Made by a program: the position numbers and the translations under genes
Part shown: positions 5,987 to 12,852 of the stretch, piece after piece
Layout: every line of letters starts with the position of its first letter
How positions within the stretch are numbered: the stretch's first letter is position 1
Notes under the pieces: generated by a model
What the model saw: only the letters and a program-made list of their open reading frames with translations
What the model was told of the DNA's origin: nothing
The model's database searches: none
DNA from: CAYJEO01 sp044432805
Lineage (GTDB): Bacteria > Bacillota_I > Bacilli_A > RF39 > UBA660
Length of the DNA stretch: 17,960 bases
Assembly: GCA_044432805.1 (NCBI GenBank)
Contig: JAWXUI010000019.1
Span: 1-17,960 of the forward strand
Reading direction: 5' to 3'

Positions 5987-8458
5987 CTATTTTGTTTCTA
6001 AATCAAAAGTATATTTTAATCTTTTATCATTTGGTTTCTTTTTTGCTCGTTCTTTTTCTAATCTTTTTTTTATTAAATTATAAATAGTTTGATTTAACAT
6101 TTCAAATTCTTCATCACTTAAAGTGGAATTACATCTTTTTTCATAGTCATTTCCGTATCTCAATTTTAATTCGTTAAAAAGTCTTTTTTCTAACAAATTA
6201 ATTACATAATCTATATCTGATTTATTATATTCACTAAATTGTTCATATACTGTTTTATATTTATTTTTAATCGCTGTTCTTGATAATACTTTTTTTATTA
6301 AATTATATATCCTTTGATTTAATGCTTCAAAGTCTTCTTTTAAAGTTAAATATATTCCTTTATTATAGTCTTGTCCATATCTTAATTTCAGTTCTTCACC
6401 TACTTCTTTTTCTAATATACTAAGAGCATAGTCGATATCCGATTTATCATATTCACTAAATTGTTCATATACAGTCGGTAATTTTTCTTTTCTTTTCGTA
6501 TATTTTTTTGTTTCTTCTTTTCCCTCAACACTTTTATGCTGTTGACTATACGAATTTCTTTGATAGAATAAATAACCTCTTTTAAAATCCATTGGTATTT
6601 TTTTTATTTTTATAAGTCTTTGCATTTTATGTTTTTTATAAAAAGCAAATCCTAAATCCGTTATATTATATCTACACTTTAATTTTTCTATTGATAAGCA
6701 TTCTTTTCTTGAGTTCAATCCATAGTAGTCTAATAAGGCATTTTGACTGCTAGTAGGCTCTTTAGAACTTAAAATTATGTCTATAAACACATTTTGAATC
6801 CCACTATTTTTTTGTATCAAATCAAGTAAAAATCCGTCCAGTATAAACTGTTCTTTCTCTTTCAAATTTTCTGAACTTTCAGATTCATTATATCTTTCAA
6901 GACGATAGTGACTTAAAAAAATTTTATTATCTTTCATTTCTATAATTTTATTATGAAATAATAATTTTATTATTTTATCTTTTAAATCTTTATTTGATTT
7001 TGAATTATCATCCTCTTGATTTAATATTTTAATTAGATCCAAAGCTTCTTCTTTTTCGAATTCGTTAACTATAATGTTCGCTAAATAAAAGCCACTTGTA
7101 GGTATTTTAAATAATTGTGTTTTAATTTGTTTAAATACTTCGTTGCTATCATAATCAGTTTGCAATTCTTCTTTTGAAATGTAGGATTGAAATAATTCAT
7201 TATAAGGATTATTTTGTAATTTTTTTAGTGCCATTGCCTCTATTTGTCTAATTCGTTCTCTAGTTACTCCATAAATTTCTCCAACTGCATCTAGTTTTAA
7301 CTTTTCTCCATAAAATCCATATCGATAAAATATGACTTCTTTTTCTTGTTCACTTAAATTAGAAGCATTAATGAAGTCCAAAACATTAGCTAATAATTCT
7401 TTTTTTTCTAGATTTTTATGTGTCAATTCTTTTTCTGCTACGAATGATTCTAATTCAGAATTATTCTCACTTCCAACTATCTTGTTTAAACTCACTATTT
7501 CAGAAGTATTTTTAAAGTATTCTTCAATACTTTCTTTGGAAAAATTAGTTAATTCACACAATTCTTCGACTGTCGGTTGAACACCGCTTTCCTTTTCAAA
7601 ATCAGTTATGCATTTACTTATCTTTCTATTTTTCACAAAAACATGAACTGGAACTCTAATTACTCTTGATTTATCATAAACAGCAAGATTTATTTTTTGT
7701 TTTATCCACCATGTAGCATATGTAGAAAATCTTATATCCTTTTTATAATCAAATTTATCTATTGCTATTAGCAATCCAATTGTGCCTTCTTGAATTAAAT
7801 CTTGAAATTCTATCCCTCTTGTCCCAAATTTTTTTGCTATAGATACAACTAATTTTATATTGTGTTCGGCAATTTTATTTCGTATCTCTATATTAGTTTT
7901 TCCACTTTCTTCATATCGTTGGAATAATTTTTTTAATTGTTCATTTGTTAGTACAGGAATAAATTTCATTTCTTCTTTTAATAAAGAAAATGAATCCCCT
8001 GAATCTTTTTGATTATTTACTAATTCTTTTTCACTTGATAAAAAATATGCTTCAAATAATGTACTTTCATTTACATTAAATTGTTTATCACTTGAAACAT
8101 CAGATGATAGCATCATTACTAATCTATTAAAATTTTGGTAATTAGTAATTAAAGATTGGCTTTCTTCTATTGTTAAAACCCAATTATTTTTATCGAGCAT
8201 TAATAAAAAATCATCAAATTTAGTTTTATTTAAAGTTGAACTTGAGGAAAAATTAACTTTTATATATCCTTCAATAGAATTTATTTTTTCAAGTGATTTT
8301 TTTTCGAAAAATTCAATTAATAAATCAGTAGCGTCTTTAATATCAGTTATTTTATTTTTTTGCATTAAAGAAATAATTATCATATCTAATTCTTCATCTT
8401 TATAACCTAAATGCGAATAATTATTAATTACTTCTAATATATTTTTATTTATTATCAT
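5987..8458 (-). CDS. Oversized sigma-70 family factor with tandem C-terminal repeats (823 aa)
   Basis: Seen: N-terminal extension 1-155, alignable with the paralogue (TLFEAYFLSSEKE versus NLIEAYLMSEEEE). Region 1.2 is at about 156-182; region 2 at about 190-272 (EFQDLIQEGTIGLLIAIDKFDYKK, FSTYATWWIKQ); region 3 at about 273-330; region 4 at about 360-415 (EKEVIFYRYGFYG, AVGEIYGVTRERIRQIEAMALKKLQ). A tail of 408 residues follows: a possible winged-helix-like stretch (LKDKIIKLLFHNKIIEMKDN, about 492-511), a weak region-4-like segment (about 574-617), a basic linker (KYTKRKEK) and two 67-residue repeats starting at 662 and 736. The -35 helix is canonical (Arg400, Glu401, Arg404, Gln405). The -10 helix keeps Tyr247, Trp250, Trp251 and Gln254 but has Asn257 and Leu258 where sigma-70 has Thr440 and Arg441. 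The start ATG follows GAGG. No dnaG or other usual rpoD neighbour is present, so it is unlikely to be the primary sigma, though that cannot be excluded. Confidence 0.9.
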   Translation of the reverse strand: MIINKNILEVINNYSHLGYKDEELDMIIISLMQKNKITDIKDATDLLIEFFEKKSLEKINSIEGYIKVNFSSSSTLNKTKFDDFLLMLDKNNWVLTIEESQSLITNYQNFNRLVMMLSSDVSSDKQFNVNESTLFEAYFLSSEKELVNNQKDSGDSFSLLKEEMKFIPVLTNEQLKKLFQRYEESGKTNIEIRNKIAEHNIKLVVSIAKKFGTRGIEFQDLIQEGTIGLLIAIDKFDYKKDIRFSTYATWWIKQKINLAVYDKSRVIRVPVHVFVKNRKISKCITDFEKESGVQPTVEELCELTNFSKESIEEYFKNTSEIVSLNKIVGSENNSELESFVAEKELTHKNLEKKELLANVLDFINASNLSEQEKEVIFYRYGFYGEKLKLDAVGEIYGVTRERIRQIEAMALKKLQNNPYNELFQSYISKEELQTDYDSNEVFKQIKTQLFKIPTSGFYLANIIVNEFEKEEALDLIKILNQEDDNSKSNKDLKDKIIKLLFHNKIIEMKDNKIFLSHYRLERYNESESSENLKEKEQFILDGFLLDLIQKNSGIQNVFIDIILSSKEPTSSQNALLDYYGLNSRKECLSIEKLKCRYNITDLGFAFYKKHKMQRLIKIKKIPMDFKRGYLFYQRNSYSQQHKSVEGKEETKKYTKRKEKLPTVYEQFSEYDKSDIDYALSILEKEVGEELKLRYGQDYNKGIYLTLKEDFEALNQRIYNLIKKVLSRTAIKNKYKTVYEQFSEYNKSDIDYVINLLEKRLFNELKLRYGNDYEKRCNSTLSDEEFEMLNQTIYNLIKKRLEKERAKKKPNDKRLKYTFDLETK
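6056..6253 (-). repeat. Second copy of the C-terminal repeat in the 823-aa sigma factor
   Basis: Residues 736-801 begin TVYEQFSEYNKSDIDYVINL, contain NELKLRYGNDYE and end near TIYNLIKKRLEK. The copies are offset by 74 residues and are very similar to each other, so the duplication looks recent or under selection. Confidence 0.9.
6278..6475 (-). repeat. First copy of the C-terminal repeat in the 823-aa sigma factor
   Basis: Residues 662-727 begin TVYEQFSEYDKSDIDYALSI, contain EELKLRYGQDY and end near RIYNLIKKVLSR. It shares TVYEQF, DID, LKLRYG and IYNLIKK with the second copy. Confidence 0.9.
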
Positions 8459-8481
8459 ACACTACCTCGCTTTTCATGAAT

Positions 8482-8510
8482 ACATTAAACCTTATTTATT
8501 ATAAAGTCAA
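8482..8510 (-). promoter_or_regulatory. Promoter of the 823-aa sigma gene, matching that of its paralogue
   Basis: TTGACT (8505-8510), 17-nt spacer, TAATGT (8482-8487), then 23 nt to the ATG. Same spacing and related sequence as the promoter at 5928-5956. Confidence 0.5.
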
Positions 8511-8512
8511 TG

Positions 8513-8540
8513 AAAAAAGAGTTGTTTTAAAACACTTTTT
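8513..8540 (-). terminator. tex: Possible weak terminator after tex
   Basis: On the minus strand AAAAAG and TGTT pair with AACA and CTTTTT around a TTAA loop, with a 3-nt bulge (ACT), ending in six T. It lies just after the tex stop codon. The bulged AT-rich stem makes it weak. Confidence 0.35.
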
Positions 8541-10659
8541 ACTTTTTTTCTATTAAAGAAAGTGATACTTTCTCTTTTTCAATATTTATATCTTCAACAT
8601 AGCAATCTACTATATCTCCAACACCGACAACTTCACTTGGGTGTTTGATAAATTTATTACATAATTTAGAAATGTGCGCTAAACCATCATTATGTAAACC
8701 AATATCAATAAATGCTCCAAAATCGACAACATTTCTTACTGTTCCTTGTAATTTCATTCCTAATGATAAATCTTTTATATCTAATACGTCACTTTTTAAT
8801 AATGGCTTTTCCATTTCATCTCTTGGATCTCTATTAGGTTTTATTAAAGATTTTTTTATGTCTTCTAATGTATATTTATCAATATCTAAATTAATTTCTT
8901 TATTTTTTAATGCTTCTTTTATTTTTTCTGTACCAATATCGTTTATTGTTAAATTTAAATGATTTAATAAAGTCATTGTCATATCATAACTTTCTGGATG
9001 GATATCTGTTGAATCTAAGATATTATCTCCATCAACTATTCTTATAAATCCAATTGCTTGTTCAAATACTTTATCACTTAATAATTTTTTTATTTCTTTT
9101 CTAGATAATATTTTTCCTTTTTTATTTCTATAATCAATTATTTTTTCGATATTCTTTTTAGTAAGTCCAGAAACATATTTTAATAATGATGGCGATGCTG
9201 TGTTTATGTTTACACCTACACTGTTAACTGCTTTAGTTACAACAAAGTCTAATGATTCGCTTAATTTTTTATTAGAAACATCATGTTGATAAAGTCCTAC
9301 ACCTATACTTTCGGGATTTATTTTTACAAGTTCTGATAATGGATCTTGTAATCTTCTACCAATACTTATAGCACTTCTTTTTTCTACTGTTAAATCCGGG
9401 AATTCTTCTATTGCTAAAGGTGAGGCACTATAAACACTTGCTCCTGCTTCATTTACAATAATATATTGAACATTTTTATTTAATTCTTTTAAAACACTTG
9501 CAACAAATTGTTCACTTTCTCTTGATGCTGTTCCGTTACCTATTGCGATTATATCTACATTGTACTTATTAATTAGGCTTATAAGTGTCTTTTTAGACCC
9601 TTCTATGTCTAGTTTTGGCAAAGTAGGATAAATTACCGCAACTTCTAAATATTTGCCTGTAGCGTCCATTACAGCTAATTTACAACCTGTTCTAAATGCA
9701 GGGTCAAAACCTAATACTATTTTATCTTTCATTGGTGGTGTTAATAATAATTTTTCTAAATTTTTTCCAAAGTTATCAATTGCCGAATCTTCTGCTTTAG
9801 CTGTTAATTCAGTTCTTATTTCTCTTTGAATAGAAGGTTTTATTAATCTTTTATAAGCATCATTAATAGAGTCCATTATTATTTCTTTAACACTTGATTC
9901 TTTTGTTATAAGTTTATTTTCTAAATATTTTATTATTATTTGATTATCAACTTCAATATTGACATTTAATATTTTTAAATTTTCTCCTCTATTAAGCGCT
10001 AAAATACGATGTGGTTTTATTTGTTTTATTAATTCTTCATATGCATAATAGTTTTCAAAAATTTTCTTTTCATCTAAACTTCCTTTTTTGTATTTTGAAG
10101 TTATTGTTCCATATATATATGTATTTTGTCTTATATATTTACGGTAAGATGCATTGTCACTTATCATTTCTGCAATTATATATTTAGCTCCTTGAATACA
10201 TTCATCAAAGTTTAAATCTTCTTTTACAAAAGGACTTACCATATCTTTTAATAAAGTATCAGGTTGTTTTAAGCAAAGAGCAGCTAAAGGTTCTAGACCT
10301 TGTTGTATTGCTTGTGTTGCTTTTGTTTTTTTCTTTTCTTTAAATGGGCGATATAAGTCTTCAACTTCTACTAATTTTTCACACATTAAAATTTGATTTT
10401 TTAATTCTTCTGTTAACAAGTCTTTTTCTTCAATTAGTCTTATAACATCTTCTTTTCTTTTCAAAAGATTTACTTGATATATATATACTTCATTTATTTG
10501 TCTTATAACTTCTTCATCTAAATTAGAAGTTGCTTCTTTTCTATAACGCGCTATAAAAGGAATAGTATTTCCTTCTTCTAGTAATTTTAATACAGCTGTT
10601 GTTTGTGAATTTTTTATATTTAGCATTTTTGAAATTTCATTTATTATATTATCGTTCAT
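8539..10659 (-). CDS. tex: Tex-family RNA-binding transcription accessory protein
   Basis: Known: Tex is a nucleic-acid-binding protein of the RNA polymerase/ribosome environment (Spt6-like core); in Bacillus the homologue is YdcI. Seen: 706 residues, the usual length. The N-terminal Tex domain contains TIPFIARYRKEATSNLDEEVIRQI (about 32-55) and VEDLYRPFKEKKKTKA. The YqgF/RNase H-like domain is at about 313-415 (VLGFDPAFRTGCKLAVMD, IAIGNGTASRESE). The helix-hairpin-helix is at about 485-545 (NINTASPSLLKYVSGL). The S1 RNA-binding domain is at about 632-704 (GTVRNVVDFGAFIDIG, VSLSLI). Start ATG overlaps the end of dinB by 11 nt, with GAGGG 7 nt upstream, so it is translationally coupled to dinB. 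Confidence 0.97.
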   Translation of the reverse strand: MNDNIINEISKMLNIKNSQTTAVLKLLEEGNTIPFIARYRKEATSNLDEEVIRQINEVYIYQVNLLKRKEDVIRLIEEKDLLTEELKNQILMCEKLVEVEDLYRPFKEKKKTKATQAIQQGLEPLAALCLKQPDTLLKDMVSPFVKEDLNFDECIQGAKYIIAEMISDNASYRKYIRQNTYIYGTITSKYKKGSLDEKKIFENYYAYEELIKQIKPHRILALNRGENLKILNVNIEVDNQIIIKYLENKLITKESSVKEIIMDSINDAYKRLIKPSIQREIRTELTAKAEDSAIDNFGKNLEKLLLTPPMKDKIVLGFDPAFRTGCKLAVMDATGKYLEVAVIYPTLPKLDIEGSKKTLISLINKYNVDIIAIGNGTASRESEQFVASVLKELNKNVQYIIVNEAGASVYSASPLAIEEFPDLTVEKRSAISIGRRLQDPLSELVKINPESIGVGLYQHDVSNKKLSESLDFVVTKAVNSVGVNINTASPSLLKYVSGLTKKNIEKIIDYRNKKGKILSRKEIKKLLSDKVFEQAIGFIRIVDGDNILDSTDIHPESYDMTMTLLNHLNLTINDIGTEKIKEALKNKEINLDIDKYTLEDIKKSLIKPNRDPRDEMEKPLLKSDVLDIKDLSLGMKLQGTVRNVVDFGAFIDIGLHNDGLAHISKLCNKFIKHPSEVVGVGDIVDCYVEDINIEKEKVSLSLIEKK

Positions 10660-11851
10660 TTTTTTCCCTCATTTCTGATAAACTTGCTTTTTTGATAATT
10701 TTATTTCCAAATTTATCTTTTAAATTATCTACAACTTTATCTAAATCACTTTCTTTTGTTTCTATTTTTTCATCAAACAAACTTATTTGATAATTTATAT
10801 TTTCTTTTAAATCATCTAACCTTACCCCTATTAATCTAATTGGTTCGTCAATTATCATTTCATTTAATATTATTTTGGTCGTTTTGTATATTTCATTTGT
10901 TTGATTAGTAGCATTTTTTAGTTTTATTTGATGGCTCTTTCTTCTGAATTTGTTATCTTTTAATGTAACGACAACGACATTTGCATATTTGTTGCTTTTT
11001 CTAAGTCTTAGTGCGACTAATTCACTTAATTGTAATAAATAGTGATTTAATTCTTCTTTTTCTTTTATATCATGGTCTAAGGTTATTTCATTTCCTATTC
11101 CTTTTAAGTCATGATTAGTTGAATCCACTATAGAATCATCTATTCCATTGGCTTTTTTTATCATTTCTAAGGCGTTGTTTTTAAATATACTTTTTAAATC
11201 ATATGGATTAGAAGTCGCTAAATGTTTTACTTTTAAAATATTCTTTTCTTTTAATTTTTCAGCTGTTTTTTTTCCTACACCAAATAAGTCACCTATATCT
11301 AAATCAAACATTTTATTTTCTATTTCATTTTTATAAAGTGTATGTATTTTATTTGGCTTAGAAAAATCAGATGCCATTTTAGCACATAATTTGTTATTAG
11401 CGATTCCTATGTTAACAGTGAAACCTAACGTGTCAAAAATTTCTTTTTGTATTTTTTTTGCAAATAAAAATTGATCTCCATATATTTTTTTTACTGGTGT
11501 ATAATCAACAAAACATTCATCTATACTAACTTGTTCAACGTCTGGAGTATATTTTTTTATTAGGTCTATGAATTGTTTAGACATTGTTTCATATAATTTA
11601 TAATCACTTTTATAGCATTTTAATACCCGGCATTTTTTTGTTGCATTATAAATTGTTTCAGCTGTCTTTATTCCCATTTTTTTTGCTGGTATTGATGCGG
11701 CTAAAACTATACCGGCTCTTTTTTCTGGATCACCACATATTATGGCATACGAGTTTCTAATATCATATTTGTATCCTTTGTTTATTAAATCACAAGCAGT
11801 CCAAGATAGAAAAGCACTATTAACATCGATGTGAAATATTATTCTATCCAT
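10649..11851 (-). CDS. dinB: Y-family DNA polymerase IV
   Basis: Error-prone translesion DNA polymerase. Seen: 400 residues. Catalytic residues are Asp9 in FHIDVNSAF and Asp111-Glu112 in SIDECFVD. Phe14 is the likely steric gate. The thumb/HhH region is IGDLFGVGKKTAEKLKEKNI, and the little finger ends with QISLFDE (residues 355-361), a beta-clamp-binding motif of QxxLF type. Start ATG has AGGAGG 6 nt upstream. No LexA/DinR-type box (CGAAC-N4-GTTCG) is seen nearby, so SOS control is not shown. A possible promoter lies inside the 3' end of the upstream gene. The C-terminus overlaps tex. Confidence 0.96.
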   Translation of the reverse strand: MDRIIFHIDVNSAFLSWTACDLINKGYKYDIRNSYAIICGDPEKRAGIVLAASIPAKKMGIKTAETIYNATKKCRVLKCYKSDYKLYETMSKQFIDLIKKYTPDVEQVSIDECFVDYTPVKKIYGDQFLFAKKIQKEIFDTLGFTVNIGIANNKLCAKMASDFSKPNKIHTLYKNEIENKMFDLDIGDLFGVGKKTAEKLKEKNILKVKHLATSNPYDLKSIFKNNALEMIKKANGIDDSIVDSTNHDLKGIGNEITLDHDIKEKEELNHYLLQLSELVALRLRKSNKYANVVVVTLKDNKFRRKSHQIKLKNATNQTNEIYKTTKIILNEMIIDEPIRLIGVRLDDLKENINYQISLFDEKIETKESDLDKVVDNLKDKFGNKIIKKASLSEMREKNER

Positions 11852-11864
11852 TTTTACCTCCTAA

Positions 11865-11885
11865 TTAAAAAAGAGTATTACTCTT
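11865..11885 (-). terminator. Intrinsic terminator after the ZIP-like gene
   Basis: AAGAGTA / TACTCTT (11871-11885) is followed by six T on the minus strand. It overlaps the stop codon of the ZIP-like gene. It also lies only 20 nt before the dinB start, so it may form a hairpin in the dinB leader. Confidence 0.6.
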
Positions 11886-12615
11886 ATATAAAACTAATTA
11901 TAAAAGATAATATTACTCCTGATAAAAAGGCTAATAAAATATCTTTTTTTTCTTTTTCTTTTTTTAAATATGGAATAAATTTTTCCAATGCAACGAAGGT
12001 AAATAATCCAGCACTTATTCCGTTTAATATACCTAAATTATAGTTTATTAAAAATGATTGTAATGTTATTTTTAATATAGCTCCTAACACAGTTGACGAA
12101 GCTATTAAAGAAGTTATTATTATTGTTTTTTTATTGTCTTTTATAATTTTATTTACAATTATTGAAATAATAGCAATAAAGGGAATTGTATAAATTATTA
12201 AATTTATATTTATACCAGAAGTTATTGATTTAATAAAATTTTTATAAATATCAATTCCTTCTATTGTGTTATAAAAAACTAATGTTATTGTAGATACTAA
12301 AGCTATCTCGCTTATTTCTTTATAAGATTTTTTTACTTTTATTTTTATCATGTTTGTTAATAATTTCAAAGAATAATATCCTAATAGAAATGATGATGCT
12401 ACAACAATATAGTTAAATGGTGATGATTTTGATTTACCTATAAGTGTTGCTGCTTCTGGTATTATTAAATCTAATACAATAAATAAAATTATCCCTAATT
12501 GTAGCGCAATAAATATAGATAATAATTTCTTATTTTCATATTTCAAAACTAAATAAGAAACTAGTCCTAATATTAATCCTGCTATGAATGTTAATAATAA
12601 TGCTTGTATGTTCAA
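11884..12615 (-). CDS. ZIP-like multi-pass membrane protein with a degenerate metal-binding motif
   Basis: Seen: about 243 residues, mostly hydrophobic, with 7-8 membrane helices. LGIILFIVLDLIIPEA (about residues 41-56) matches the ZIP helix that usually reads LLDLIPEA. VFYNTIEGIDI occupies the place of the HNxPEG motif of helix 4, and FVALEKFIPYLKK that of the last ELIPE-type helix. Known: ZIP proteins carry zinc or iron into the cytosol, using His and Glu in helices 4 and 5. Here the His is Tyr and the Pro is Ile, while Asn, Glu and Gly remain, and no His is present in the whole protein. Metal transport is therefore doubtful. Start: GTG 12624 lies in the Shine-Dalgarno GAGGTGA; TTG 12613-12615, 8 nt after GAGG, is preferred. 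Third gene of the LCP operon. The assignment rests on weak motif resemblance. Confidence 0.6.
   Translation of the reverse strand: MNIQALLLTFIAGLILGLVSYLVLKYENKKLLSIFIALQLGIILFIVLDLIIPEAATLIGKSKSSPFNYIVVASSFLLGYYSLKLLTNMIKIKVKKSYKEISEIALVSTITLVFYNTIEGIDIYKNFIKSITSGININLIIYTIPFIAIISIIVNKIIKDNKKTIIITSLIASSTVLGAILKITLQSFLINYNLGILNGISAGLFTFVALEKFIPYLKKEKEKKDILLAFLSGVILSFIISFI
11897..11925 (-). promoter_or_regulatory. Possible dinB-tex promoter inside the ZIP-like gene
   Basis: TTATCA (11920-11925), 17-nt spacer, TATAAT (11897-11902). It would start transcription near 11890, just before the hairpin, so the dinB mRNA would carry that hairpin at its 5' end. Confidence 0.4.
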
Positions 12616-12627
12616 ATTAATCACCTC

Positions 12628-12852
12628 TTATTTAAATGTTTCGTTATAGTAATGGTCTTCTGCTAATTCTAGCGAAATTTGATCTAGGATTTCGTAGTCT
12701 TCTTCTTCTAATCCGTTATCGTTTAACAGATTATTTATTTGAAATATTAATCCGTTTTTATCATATAAGCGATGATCAATTCCAAAATATTGTAATTTTT
12801 TTAAATGTTCATCTTTTATAAACAAATCATTTTTAGTTTTAAAATCACTCAT
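12628..12852 (-). CDS. Small acidic protein of unknown function
   Basis: Not recognised. Seen: 74 residues from ATG, no signal peptide or membrane helix, acidic. It has two likely helical parts: DEHLKKLQYFGIDHRLYDKN near the start and an acidic C-terminal half with EILDQISLELAEDHYYNETFK. Start: the frame extends to a TTG at 12867, which is part of the Shine-Dalgarno TTGAGGAGA, so ATG 12850-12852 is used. It overlaps the LCP gene by 8 nt and is 12 nt before the ZIP-like gene, so the three are translated from one mRNA. It is probably a cytosolic protein. Confidence 0.75.
   Translation of the reverse strand: MSDFKTKNDLFIKDEHLKKLQYFGIDHRLYDKNGLIFQINNLLNDNGLEEEDYEILDQISLELAEDHYYNETFK

Noticed and set aside
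6056..6475. CRISPR or non-coding tandem repeat
   Set aside because: The two similar segments encode protein repeats in one continuous reading frame and are not separated by unique spacers of constant length.
3689..8458. Frameshifted or fused gene explanation for the large sigma factors
   Set aside because: Both frames are uninterrupted, both genes have their own start region and terminator, and the extensions align with each other.
8645..8962. 105-aa plus-strand frame
   Set aside because: Antisense to the S1 domain region of tex, which is strongly conserved in the minus-strand frame.
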